Of a DNA stretch of 64,000 nucleotides, positions 34,394-45,027 are shown piece after piece. How positions within the stretch are numbered: position 1 is the stretch's first letter; each line of letters begins with the position of its first letter. The position numbers and the translations under genes were made by a program. This DNA comes from Physcia stellaris. Its lineage: Eukaryota; Ascomycota; Lecanoromycetes; Caliciales; Physciaceae. A model generated the notes under the pieces. The model made no database searches. It saw only the letters and a list, made by a program, of their open reading frames with translations, and was not told where the DNA came from. Location of the stretch: NCBI GenBank assembly GCA_018902385.1, contig JABSSW010000001.1, forward strand, positions 806,001 through 870,000, given 5' to 3'.

Positions 34394-36475
34394 ATGTCGA
34401 ATGCTTTTTTTCTATGCCTTCTACTATACATCTTTCTGCTTCAATTGGCTCTGGCTGGCCCACCCTCTATGGCATCTTTGTCTCCTCACGTGGCGAGGAT
34501 TGTTCCGCATTGCGCTCAACAATGTCTGGAAATATTCATTGCCAAAAACTTCCCCAAAAATGTCTGCCGCAACCAGCAGCATCTCGAATGCCTGTGCAGC
34601 AGGAAGAGTGTTTCGGGCTTGACATTCGGAGAAGGAGCTTTGCAATGCGCTGCTTCAAGTTGCACAGCTGAGGTGCTTCAAGATTCTGAGGTCGACCTAT
34701 ACGACCTCTGCAAAGACATAAGCAGCGCGCTGCCGAATACCTATGGCACACTGACCGCCACACGTTTCTCTGTTGCCACAGCTGCTTCGCTGACAAGTAC
34801 TCGTACACAAACAATGACGACACCTGAGAGCACGGTATTCCCGTCGCCTACTCCTTCCCGCATATCCGCCTCGTTTTCTGGTCTATCCACCAGCATTCTC
34901 CCCACCTCTATCGCTACAGCATCTTTCCCACTATCCCTTGAGTCACCAACATCCATCTCATCATCACCTACACATCCACATTCCTCGTCTACTAGTGTTG
35001 TAGCATCTCTGGCGTCGACGAGCCCAGCTCCGACCACCAAATCAGTACTCACCAAACCCCAGATTGCCGGTATTGCAGTAGCAGGAGTGGCTTCTGCAGC
35101 GTTGGCGTTTGGCCTTTTAGTTTGTATCTTCTGCTTTCGTCGGAGGAGACCCAACAAGCGTTTGAGCGGCTCGTCGTTTGGCGGTGATGAAGTCATCGAA
35201 ACTCGACCTGGATCTCCTACGTTGCCTCCCACTGCTCTCCAGGATCATCAACATACCCATCAAGCCAATAGCTTTCTAGCTAGCAAGCGGCAGCAGGCGG
35301 GCAACATCCCTCCAGCTGACGATAGTAGCAGATGGAGCTTATTAAAAAGGAATACGAGGCCGGAGGATATTGGTGTCGCAGTAGCGCATGGGACAGACTT
35401 GGAGAATTCCCACGATGAAACTCCAATTAGCGCAACAAATCAGAGGACCACATCGCGACTCCTCCCTGATAAACCAACATATTTATTATTCCCTCCACGA
35501 CAGGCTCAGCTAAGGGTTGTCAATCCTGGAAACAGCCCTGTCAGCCCGCAAAGTCCTGATAGCTACAAAGCTTCATCACCAGTTTCGGCAAACATAGGTC
35601 GATCCCACAAGCCTGCGCCTCGGGGCCTCTATGCTCTGGATACTAGTCAAACATCGATGCAACAAGGCAATAAAATGATTCACCCATCCGTATCTGATCC
35701 ATTTTTGGATTCTCACAAGGATACCGAGGGTCTGATTCTTTCAGCCGAAACCCCTATCACAGCTCCAACGGCATGGACGCGCTCGTTAGAGACGATGCGT
35801 AAGCCCGTTCCTGCGCGTCAATCTCAAAGCAACCACCTTCTACGACCTCTCAAACCCCAACCGCAGCCGAGCTTACGGATGCGTGAGCCAAGCGTCTACG
35901 TAGGCCGACCTACATTTGGTGTGCCCAGTGGACCGATCCGACCTGCGGAGCAAGCTGTCAGATCAAATGGCAAAAGGAGGCGCTCTGTCAAAAGACCATC
36001 AACAGTCTTTTCCACTACATCGGAAACCAGCTTTGAAGATGCTGGAGATGAAGATGATATGCCAACCCATGCCTTTTTGGCGCCGGTTGCCGAGTCTCTG
36101 AAAGTAAGATCCCCGCCTAGTAAAATCACCTACTCCAGAATTGCCGGCAGCATGCCTGCATCGACTAGCTCACGACGACCATCGCCGGAAAGTCCTACAC
36201 CACATCCTCCGCCCAAAAACCCCCTTCGCGCAATTGTGGCACAGCAACAGTACCGAAGTGGAGAAGTCTCGCAGCCAGGTCTTGCGGAACTTCAAGGTAG
36301 CCCTGTCACTAGTCCTATATCCCCACTCTCCAGGAGAGACCTGAATTCCCAAGTTCCTCCAGATTCTCCGAGAAGTGCCAAGTGGCAGATCTTAGTGGGC
36401 TCAGGCCAAGAAGGCATCGAAAACGCCGTACCAAGTCCATCTCCGCGAAGGACTGGACCAGAGCGGTCTCTTTAA
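34394..36475 (+). CDS. Single-pass membrane protein with CFEM-like domain
   Basis: A single exon of 693 aa. The ATG at 34394 starts a signal peptide (MSNAFFLCLLLYIFLLQLALA); the open frame extends 18 bp upstream but only from a TTG. Residues about 30-115 hold eight cysteines in CFEM-like spacing (HCAQQCL, NVCRNQQHLECLC, GALQCAASSC, LYDLC). A Ser/Thr-rich stalk follows. One TM helix (IAGIAVAGVASAALAFGLLVCIFC) is followed by an RRRRP stop-transfer and a long Pro/Ser-rich cytoplasmic tail of about 430 residues. Such proteins sit in the plasma membrane and may act as surface sensors. The usual CFEM aspartate is not obvious to me, so heme binding is not claimed. Confidence 0.82.
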   Translation: MSNAFFLCLLLYIFLLQLALAGPPSMASLSPHVARIVPHCAQQCLEIFIAKNFPKNVCRNQQHLECLCSRKSVSGLTFGEGALQCAASSCTAEVLQDSEVDLYDLCKDISSALPNTYGTLTATRFSVATAASLTSTRTQTMTTPESTVFPSPTPSRISASFSGLSTSILPTSIATASFPLSLESPTSISSSPTHPHSSSTSVVASLASTSPAPTTKSVLTKPQIAGIAVAGVASAALAFGLLVCIFCFRRRRPNKRLSGSSFGGDEVIETRPGSPTLPPTALQDHQHTHQANSFLASKRQQAGNIPPADDSSRWSLLKRNTRPEDIGVAVAHGTDLENSHDETPISATNQRTTSRLLPDKPTYLLFPPRQAQLRVVNPGNSPVSPQSPDSYKASSPVSANIGRSHKPAPRGLYALDTSQTSMQQGNKMIHPSVSDPFLDSHKDTEGLILSAETPITAPTAWTRSLETMRKPVPARQSQSNHLLRPLKPQPQPSLRMREPSVYVGRPTFGVPSGPIRPAEQAVRSNGKRRRSVKRPSTVFSTTSETSFEDAGDEDDMPTHAFLAPVAESLKVRSPPSKITYSRIAGSMPASTSSRRPSPESPTPHPPPKNPLRAIVAQQQYRSGEVSQPGLAELQGSPVTSPISPLSRRDLNSQVPPDSPRSAKWQILVGSGQEGIENAVPSPSPRRTGPERSL

Positions 36476-37935
36476 GGCTCTCAGTGGGGGCTCGGCTCCT
36501 AACTTACGAAGTTCAATGTATACTTATGACATGATGAGATATACTGCATTGCGAGGCGCATGAGCGACAGGGTCATAGCGAGGTGTTCCGGCTGATTTTA
36601 CAATGATACCACTAAGCACAGGGAGAAAAGTGTCATTTTAACTGTTCCTATAGTCCCTCTGATATCTCGAAGCATCATTACTAGTCGAAGTCAGATTGCG
36701 TAATAAGCGCCTTTCTCAACACAATAGTGACGTCTAGTTGGGACTCACATCACTCATATTTCTGAATGACTCGAATCCAGAGGAAGATATCGTGAGTATT
36801 TTGTGGAGCAGCTCCTAGTCGTAGCAGACAAATGGGACAGCGTGGCAGCTGTTTCACTGTGATTTGGCTTTGGATGCAGATTTTCACTAGTATTATTGTA
36901 GAGGGCTGGTGCTTGCACGATTCATGGCAAGCTTTGCAGACTTTTTCAGAAGGTCATCGTAATTGTTGGGGACTGTTACGGTCAGCGTTGATCGCGGACA
37001 ATCATTTATCACTACGCCATCTATAGACGTCTTACCCACGACACAACAGCTAAGATTTGGATGGATGGCGAAGGCTCAGCGCTGCATAATGCCCACCCTA
37101 GCGAGTTGCATCCATCTGCGCGAGACTTCTAATTGTGAGGCTACCTTCCTCGGAGAAGGCAGTCCGCTTACACATCACGTGATATAGCAAAACCCTTGAA
37201 CTTGACTTCATTGAGAAACCGGCATCATTGGCAGAGTACAGTAAATGTCAATCAAAGCAGTGCCAGATTCAGAAAACATTTGAAGATCAAAAGTCTCTAG
37301 CGGTAGAAACAAATCACGATCGACCAGACTGCGTATTTCGACTTGCTCCGAGGAGAAGCACGATACTTCAGTGTCGGCAGCTACATGGTTTGGGACAATT
37401 CCAATATTCACTTGTTTATCGATTCTTCACCTACTTTTGCATTACGCACACAAGCTATCTCTTCCGTGCCGGTCAAGCGGACTTATGCCTGTAGCCTTCG
37501 AAGCCTGATTATTCAGCTTGCAAGCATGACAAGTGCTTGGTAGCAGATATCCCTATGTCCAATTCCTATTTCGGTAGGCTATAGCTCACAAGTTCGCCTA
37601 CGAAGCATCGAGTCATCAGCGTGCTTGACTGGCTGAACTCACGGTCTTGATTTTGCTTAATATCAGAGACAGAGACTATTGGATAATAGATGACATTCTC
37701 AACTGCTAATGAACTTGGTGTGATTCACTCATTATTCAGTTGTATCTTCAGTCTATCATCCTTCTTGCGCTGGCTTGCCTTGCTTGGTTCCTACTCTCTC
37801 GTGGCTTGGGCGACGGCAAAGTCTGCGTACACTGACCTCCGAAAGACGGGAAGCGATATTGGCCAAACAAGCTGTCAAGAATCAATTAATTTTTACGACA
37901 TCCAACTCTTCTCAAACCCTGCCAGTTTTTGACTC
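36476..37935. other. 1.5-kb region without recognisable gene
   Basis: Short open stretches only. A TCACGTGA palindrome lies near 37173. The unresolved 5' exon(s) of the BTB gene may lie in its right half, for example around 37690-37930. Confidence 0.45.
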
Positions 37936-39276
37936 ACAACATTACCACGACGGGCCACATATTTTCGATCGCAGATTTCGTCTTGGTCGCTCATTAAGCT
38001 GTCAAAGAGTACTCCGTCTACTTGTCGCTTACCCACAGGCCATCCTGATCCTAATGGAGACGTCGAACTCGTTCTCCATTCACAGGAAACATTCGAGACA
38101 AAACGCACGAAGAACGGCAAGCCTCTGACTAAAAAGCCGAGGATGACAGCGCCAACGAACTGTTCGCTCCGAGCCTCGTCAAAGGTTCTCAGCTTCGCGT
38201 CTCCTGTTTTCGCAGCAATGTTAAGTCCAAAATTTATGACAAATGGGGGCTTGTCGGTCGTTGACCCTCCACAAATACCTCTACCGGATGATGATCTTGA
38301 CGCAATGACGTTACTATGCTTCGCGCTTCACTGTCATGGTCTGTCGGATATCGCTGTGCCAGCGAACATGCTCCAAAGCCTGGCTGTGATCTGCGATAAA
38401 TACGACTGTGCGGTTGCGATTCAGGCATGGACTCGCCTGTGGCTTCAAAGTCTGGAAGAAGATCATCTAGAAGACCACCAGAGGTACTGGGAGCTGCTCT
38501 GGATTTCCTACGCATTCAGAGACCACACTAGCTTTTGGAAGGCATCAAAGGCGTTGATATATGGGCCCGATAAACCAATGCCAAGCTCCGTAGGCTTTGA
38601 TATCCTCCCGCCAACGTTACCAGGTAAATCCAAAGCTACTTGCAGATGAGAAGCCAAGAGACTCTTACACAACTTAGAAACAATCATGAGCCTGAGGATC
38701 AGGGCACAGCTGAATCTCCACAAAACAATGGATCTGCTCACAAGCGGGTACATGTCAGCGAGGCACGATTGTCCAAAACGCTTCAAAGTCGGATTGTCGC
38801 GGCAATGTCATCATACCTTGAGGCTGGAACACTATCTACGGCAGCTGAGCCAACTCCACCTTCGGCCGATATCACTAATCGCCCAGAATGAGGGAGTTGC
38901 AACATATCTGAAAAGACTGCACGGTGACAAACCATATGAGAAACACGGCAATTCTTGCAGATGCCTGGACAACAATTTTGAAGAGTACATTCCCTGGATT
39001 ATCGCTGAGCTGGAGCAGAAAGCCCTAGGTCTGTGCATTACAGGGGTGAGAGCAGGACAGTTCTCCGCACACATCGATAGCTCTTCCGCCGACGAGGGAT
39101 TCATTGACCTTTCTTCTAAATATTGCCAGTTAATGCGTCACAACGTACAGCTGGTTGGAGCTATTCGCATTCAGAGCGCAAAGCAAAAGAAAGAGCGACT
39201 GGCACACGGCGCTGGGCGAGACAATTGCATGACTTCTTCTAGCAGCCAGTGTAAATGCAAGGTGACGGAGAAGTAA
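37936..39276 (+). CDS. BTB/POZ-domain protein (5' end unresolved)
   Basis: The supported coding part is an open frame from about 37936, with HPDPNGDVELVLHSQETFE from about 38035, to 38623, spliced over 38624-38677 to 38678-39276. The BTB fold is recognised by GDVELVL, LRASSKVLSFASPVFAAMLSPKF, then the acidic helix entry IPLPDDDLDAMTLLCFALH and LAVICDKYDCAVAIQAWTRLWLQ. This pattern is shared by many fungal BTB proteins. After the intron, RCLDNNFEEYI and a Cys-containing tail continue. No in-frame ATG precedes the BTB core before 38143, so either translation starts in an upstream spliced exon or at 38143 with a truncated domain. Such proteins often act in protein-protein contacts; no partner can be named. 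Confidence 0.65.
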
Positions 39277-39590
39277 GAGGTAGGTACGAGATCTGCTTCT
39301 CCTACAATGTGAAATGCTCTGACTTCCATCACAGTGTCTACGCCAAGTAGAGGTCCTCTGAAATTATGTATGATATAGGTACATCCGTACACTGATCCAA
39401 AGCAGCCTTAGAGCAGAAAGTGGAAGAGCATTCTTGCGGTTGTATCTTCCCCCGGCGAAGTGACAGGGATACACTATTGGGCGGTTTGGATGAATGAGGG
39501 GAACAATTTGAGGAGCGATCGAGAGCTTATGAGGAGCGAATAAAGTAGAGAGATCAGACCTATCTCACAGAGCTACGAGATTAGAGCCAT
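39277..39590. other. Short convergent intergenic region
   Basis: Between convergent stop codons; no feature seen. Confidence 0.55.
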
Positions 39591-40242
39591 CTACCAACCC
39601 CACGTGCCTGGTCCACCTTTCATGCGACCTTCCAATTCGCTGGTTACCCAACCGCCATAGAAATCCCCCTCCTGCGCCTGAACTTTCTCCCCATCGACGT
39701 AGCAGTCCCATGGTCCTGCGTAAAAGCTGAGGTAGCCTTTGATCGGCTATGATCGACCATCAGCTTCCAGGATTCATAATGTCATCTTCGTAAAATTCAA
39801 AATAAAAGCGCGCCGACAATATTGGAGGCGAGATGAGAGGGGCATGTCTACCTTGAATCCTTCCGTTGGATTCTCGTAATTCCATACCCGATTCTTGACT
39901 GTTTCACCCGAGTCTGGATGTTTCAAAGTCCAGTACGTAGCTTTACCTTTCCATTCGCAGAACGAGCTGTACGAGGATGGGATAAGCGGGATAGAGAGAG
40001 ACGTTGGAGGGAGGTAGTATGCTTCGAGATAAGTCAGGCTTTCCTGTCAGAACCTACGGAATACTAGGGATAACAAGGAAGGATAGTTTACTTGGTGGAT
40101 GGGTGGTTTCAAGGACCCAGTAAGCGTCTTTGGTATCAGCGATTAGATGGTCATTCCATTTAACTTGCAGATGGCGAGCAATCTTTTGCAGAAGAGGAGG
40201 TCGAGGAAAGGAGTGGACGTTGAGCTTGGGTTTGGAAAGCAT
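39591..40242 (-). CDS. DUF427 domain protein
   Basis: Three exons (40242-40092, 40021-39852, 39746-39591) give 158 aa. It opens MLSKPKLNVHSFPRPPLLQ, then VKWNDHLIADTKDAYWVLETTHPP. After the first intron comes TYYLPPTSL and FCEWKGKATYWTLKHPDSGE, NRVWNYENPTEGFK, and after the second PIKGYLSFYAGPWDCYVDGEKV and a C-terminal GGWVTSELEGRMKGGPGTWGW. These are the DUF427 hallmarks (CEWKG, WAYE-like WNYE, FY...DxVxVDGE). The fold is a small beta barrel; its function is not established. The first acceptor (TCTCGAAG, ending 40022) was chosen because only it restores frame. Confidence 0.85.
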
Positions 40243-40803
40243 CTGAGATGGTGTAAAACAATGGAAGGTATCCTTTTGAGTAGTAAGTAGATTGACATGC
40301 ACGATGGTCGATCGAGGGGATGTCGTTTTACGATTGTACGAGTAGGCAAGCTCGCAAGCAGCCGCGGCTATTATTATTATTGTTGGTGGAACGGACATCA
40401 ACCCTAAAGTCCTCGATTGAGGAATAAAGTACGAGTACGAGTACTACCTTGTAGATCCTGTCGTCCCGAGTGAGATTGACACTCGTCATCTCATTGAATA
40501 TTTCAGATGATTCTTTAAGATGGATAGAGAAGCCATGGGCCCGTGAGGTCTTTCGTCTGTTTCGTCAAGTCACGACCTAGGGAGAGAAAATTTTCCTTCC
40601 TTTGTACTCCGAGCATGCCTGTTCTTCATCCACATTTGCTGCGTTTATCGGATTCCGAGGCCTGCCACTCGCCATCCTTACCCGAATGCACCTTACTACA
40701 TCATCCAGCTGGTATATCATGCATAGACACTCACGCCTGACTCTGTCACGGATTTATTCCAGGATCAGGATCCTGGAAGCACGGTACTTTGTCTGGCAAG
40801 GTT
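40243..40803. other. Intergenic
   Basis: Upstream of the DUF427 gene and downstream of the Snu13 stop. Includes AT-rich microsatellite-like ATTATTATTATT near 40370. No gene seen. Confidence 0.5.
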
Positions 40804-41580
40804 CTATATCATCAGTCTCTCGACCTTGTCTTTCAGAGCGCGAATCTGTGACTAATCGTGATTCCTCTTGTCAGCATCATCTGTCACTTATAAGGTATGA
40901 AATGGAATCTGAACATGAGAGGCGTACCATTAACTCGCTAGCTTCATTGGTTGTAATTGAAGCTGCAATCACTGCCCTAGAAACACCGCAAGCCCGACCT
41001 GAAAAGATGTGAGTAGGGTAAAAGGCGATCCTCAAGGCCCAGAGACTCACCGAGAGCCGTTTTTGATGGGACATAGCTGGCAAAGTAAGTGATCATGAAA
41101 CCTGGAAAGGACTCGAGGATCAACATACACGTATGGTACCTGGAAGAAAGTGCTCGTAAGTACATCGATCAATCTCATGGGGCCGACGCAGTACTCACAT
41201 TCTTGTCCTCACACAGGAGAGGCAGGTGCAATAAAATAGCCAAGGGAGCTGTATCTGCGGCAAGTACGATGACCTGCGTATGATCGGCCCCATTCCATTC
41301 GAACCATGACGGGTAGCCTCACCTCTGAAGTCCCGCGATTGAGGGTCTTGGTGGCCTCATTAGCCCTAGAGAAAAGAATTTAGAATGTAATCTTCTCTGG
41401 ACGTTTCATGGAGTAGTATACCCTTTCTTCAGTTGTCGATAGTGGCTGCTCTGTTGTACAAGATCCAGTATCTCCTGAGATAGGGCTTGATCGGCGATAC
41501 TAGCATAGGTATTAGTGTTTGCATGTGTACAACATTGAAGGTTCGACGTACGGCCAGGCGGCGGATTGTCCTTCTGCCAT
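40804..41580 (-). CDS. snu13: Snu13 / 15.5K, L7Ae-family RNA-binding protein
   Basis: Binds kink-turns in U4 snRNA and box C/D snoRNAs. Eight exons (41580-41552, 41499-41422, 41365-41323, 41273-41199, 41139-41129, 41076-41051, 40998-40928, 40851-40804) total 381 nt and give 126 aa, the family's exact size range. The product reads [101 protein letters not shown] and [13 protein letters not shown]. Exon 5 is a micro-exon of 11 nt encoding VPY plus two bases. All seven introns are GT-AG, 49-76 bp. The gene lies head to head with the V-ATPase c' gene. Confidence 0.94.
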
Positions 41581-41973
41581 TATTGATATTATGGAGGAGA
41601 GGTGGCTGAGAGACTTGATCTCGGAATAGAGGCCGAAGGTCTTGCCAAAGGTGCCAAAGGGTTCCTTGCGGTAGCTCGCCCTTTTGCGCAACGGGGTTTT
41701 CTGGACAGTGTCTCGTCGTTGTTGTGGTGCAGTGGCCCCAACAGCGAAAAGTAAACTTCATGTTCAATCCTCTTGGCGGGATGGCACGTGACAGATCCGC
41801 TAGCAGCGCCCCCATCATCCATGAGATCCTCGACTCCCCGTCAACGTCCATCATCTCCAACCACGCGTACAAGCTCGCCTCTTTCCCACAACCACATCCA
41901 TCCTCAAACCCATACCATCTTTCCTTCTAATCCGAAAGCTATCACCGTAAGCTCCTCCTCTTTCGCCACCGAC
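41581..41973. other. Divergent promoter region, Snu13 / V-ATPase c'
   Basis: 393 bp separate the two start codons and no other gene fits. Open frames crossing it read outward from the Snu13 leader and are not conserved proteins. Confidence 0.55.
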
Positions 41974-42888
41974 ATGCCTTCAGATCTTTGGTATGTTTTA
42001 GGCCCCCTTGCTTTTTATCTGGCCTGTTCTTCCATTTCCGTCAAAGTCGTGAAAGCGAGTGGCTGCTCTATTGCCTCCAGGTTCTTGATGGGAATATGGC
42101 TAACACAATACCATCGATAGCCCTGTTTATGCTGTCAGTATGCTCCTGTCACTGTTTGCGTTATCCAGAGATTCTTCGCAGCAATCGTCCGCCGAGTCGG
42201 AGCCAATTGCCCTCAGAGAGAACGATATCTACGCAATGCTAATCCAATAATGTAGCCCTTCTTTGGCGCGATGGGATGCACATCTGCCATAGTCTTCACC
42301 TGCTTTGGTGCGGCTTATGGGACTGCCAAGTCAGGCGTCGGTATCTCGGCCATGGGTGTCTTACGACCCGACTTGATCGTCAAAAGTATGATCTCTTCAT
42401 TTGAGGGGTCGTTACTTGGATTCGATCGCTAAGAATCGCTCCCTAGACATCGTCCCGGTTATCATGGCTGGTATCATCGGTATCTACGGATTAGTCGTGT
42501 CTGTGTTGGTCTCAGATGGGCTCAAGCAAGATTTGGCATTGTATACAGGCTTCATCCAGCTCGGTGCTGGACTCAGCGTCGGTCTGGCAGGTCTTGCTGC
42601 TGGGTATAACACAATCACAAAATCTCAAAGAAACGCCTTACAAGACTGACCTTGAATCTAGCTTTGCTATTGGTATCGTTGGTGATGCTGGTGTCCGTGG
42701 TACTGCGCAACAACCAAGGCTATTCGTCGGCATGATCCTGATTCTTATTTTTGCTGAAGTCTTGGGTACGTTATCTTCCGACATCACTAAGGCACACCAC
42801 AGTATACTGAATCGCATAAACAGGCCTTTATGGTCTCATTGTAGCTTTACTCATGAACTCAAAAGCTACGCAAGGTGTTACATGCTAG
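41974..42888 (+). CDS. vma11: V-type ATPase proteolipid subunit c' (Vma11 type)
   Basis: A membrane rotor subunit of the vacuolar proton pump. Six exons (41974-41990, 42121-42133, 42256-42385, 42447-42603, 42662-42765, 42824-42888) give 161 aa. The start MPSDLCPVYA is split over two exons, the second only 13 nt. Then [82 protein letters not shown], and the fourth helix [44 protein letters not shown] with the essential Glu in FAEVL. The N-terminal form and the wording of helix 2 favour c' over c (Vma3), with moderate certainty on that point. Confidence 0.9.
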
Positions 42889-43550
42889 ATAGCTCTGCTC
42901 AGGCTAGACCATCCTACAAAGCGCCGTCGCCAACAGTATGCTGCCACAGCCGTACCACATTATTCAGCAAAATGCATGAACGGGAGAGAGAGACTGATCG
43001 AACGAGTTTTGTCGTTGATGTGGTCTAATCTTGCGTTTGCATAGAGCATCGGGAGTAATGCTAAGTAGATACATATCCGAGATTAGTACTGTATTCTAAA
43101 TCTTATCACTTCTTCTTGAATCTGTATGGTCTCTGAACTCCAAAAGCTTGCCCCGTGAGATTATGTTCAACTAGTCAGTAGTATTTGCTAGGCGTCGAGC
43201 TGTCTGACTGCAGGAATTCAACATTCTGTCTGTGCATGCAGGATGATGGGCTCCAGAATATCTGCCTGGCGAATAGAAGACATCTGTGCTGGAGAAGTAT
43301 AGAAGTAGTTCGTCCTGCACAAGCAAACAGTTCTTGGCCGATATTACGACTCAGACCCTTCTCTTAGCTCAATACTCGAGCTCATGCTACTTGGTTTATC
43401 ACACGGGTGCTCTGGCTGATTAGCAGAGGCTCAGCCCATGGATGGAATGATTACCAGTACCCTGACCATACAACCTTCGGGAGGCCGGGGTACTCAGTGC
43501 CCGGGGTTCATAAAAATCCCGTTAACCTTCAAGCTCTATATTTCAATGTT
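42889..43550. other. Intergenic, convergent gene ends
   Basis: Between the convergent ends of the V-ATPase c' and Dus2 genes. No feature recognised. Confidence 0.5.
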
Positions 43551-44810
43551 TCATATTGCCATGGCGGGAGTGACCCCAATGCCACGCTCTGACAATAAAC
43601 CTTTGGTTACCCCCGAGCTTCTCGCTACTCGCATCTGGCCTCCCGCCGCTTTGGCACTTTTATTGTGTGCTTTGGCTTTATTTACGGCTTCACGAAATTC
43701 ACGCTGCTGCTCTTCGGAAATTCCTAGCCGTCGATCTACCTCCCTCGCTTGGTCGCAGAGATCTTCGAATTCCAAGGCTCTACAAGCCTTTTCATAGCTT
43801 TTGCAACTCGCGAGATCTTTGTACACTTGAGCCTTGCCAGGCATCAGCTGACTGAGCAGGAACTTCGAGTTGCCCCACTTGTTATCCACGTCTAATGCTA
43901 TCTTCAGATATTCGTAGACCACTTCCCTCCAAGGTAGAAGCCCGCCGGCGGCTCCGGACCTGAAGCAACTTGAATTTGCTTCAGCAGCAGTTGCAATCAT
44001 GGCTCCGTCAACACCAAACTCCTGCACCAAATTTTCAGCCTCATCTCTGTTCTTGACGTCGCCATTCATCAAACAAGCCACCCCTTCCTCCCTGCAGATG
44101 TGAGCGATCATCCGAAGCTGTTCTCGAATGGCCCGCTCGCGAGGCCTCATTGGCGTTGTACGGCAATGAATAGTCAGCCCTGTAATGCCAGTGCCACAAA
44201 GTGTTTTCACCAATGCACCGGTCTTTTCGGGAGTCTCCAGTAGTCTTATTTTCACACTGATGCCGATTTGGTATACTTCGCCCACTTCCTTGACCAGTGC
44301 CCTTAGGATTGAAGCGAGTGTTTCCGGATTTTGTAGCAATGCGGCGCCCATGCCGCCGGAAGTGGAAAATGGCTTTGGGCACCCGGCATTGACGTCTATT
44401 CCAGCAACGTGCTCAGCCACTAGCTTCGCGGCTTCTACGGCGGATTCGGGCGATGCAGTACCGATCTGGAAAATAAGTTTGCTAGATTCGCGAGACGGAT
44501 GCAGACGGTATATGACACTCTCTTTCTGTAGAGGGGGTGGGATTCTCGAAGCATTTGAGGGATTGCGTGTGAAGTCTATGGTCGAAGTGATCGGATTGAA
44601 GCTCTTGGTAGTACCGATCATGGACCTATCGATTGTTTCGGGGCCCCAGACGAGATCCGCTCCGTAATGCAGCGCAAGTAGACGTGAAGGTAATTCCCCC
44701 GAGCGCACCATGGGAGCCAGGACAATCTTACTGCGGTAGTCGACGCCGTTTTTGGGGATAGGAACACGTTTTGGAAGACGGTCCATACTTGACATGATGG
44801 CCCTGAGCAT
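43551..44810 (-). CDS. dus2: tRNA-dihydrouridine(20) synthase
   Basis: A flavoenzyme that reduces uridine 20 of cytoplasmic tRNAs using NADPH. A single exon of 419 aa from the ATG at 44810; a second in-frame ATG at 44795 (MSSMDRLPK) may be the true start. The TIM barrel shows DYRSKIVLAPMVRSGELPSRLLALHYGADLVWGPE, FQIGTASPESAVEAAKLV, the catalytic-cysteine motif IDVNAGCPKPFSTSGGMGAALL, SVKIRLLE, LTIHCRTTPMRPRERA, CLMNGDVKNRDEA and DGAMIATAAEANSSCF. The C-terminal part is a helical domain ending in a basic tail. The Dus2-specific wording MGAALL and TPMRPRE supports Dus2 over Dus1/3/4. Confidence 0.93.
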   Translation of the reverse strand: MLRAIMSSMDRLPKRVPIPKNGVDYRSKIVLAPMVRSGELPSRLLALHYGADLVWGPETIDRSMIGTTKSFNPITSTIDFTRNPSNASRIPPPLQKESVIYRLHPSRESSKLIFQIGTASPESAVEAAKLVAEHVAGIDVNAGCPKPFSTSGGMGAALLQNPETLASILRALVKEVGEVYQIGISVKIRLLETPEKTGALVKTLCGTGITGLTIHCRTTPMRPRERAIREQLRMIAHICREEGVACLMNGDVKNRDEAENLVQEFGVDGAMIATAAEANSSCFRSGAAGGLLPWREVVYEYLKIALDVDNKWGNSKFLLSQLMPGKAQVYKDLASCKSYEKACRALEFEDLCDQAREVDRRLGISEEQQREFREAVNKAKAHNKSAKAAGGQMRVARSSGVTKGLLSERGIGVTPAMAI

Positions 44811-45027
44811 ATCATGCTTCTATCAGAATAGTCGTAGCACTGTAAGTACATACCTTAGTACGGATACCGCGAATAACCCCGAGAATCACGTGCTTTTCCG
44901 ATAAGAAGGGCTTATCAGAGCCAGTAGTGGGAATTTTCTTGGGGGTAATTAGTTGCTCCACTTGAATTCCCAATCGAGTGAATCAAGGAAATACCCATTG
45001 AACGGCGTCAAATCAGCTGCACGTCGT

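Noticed and set aside
38624-38645. 22-bp intron in the BTB gene
   Set aside because: Below a workable intron size; the 54-bp intron 38624-38677 continues a long open frame.
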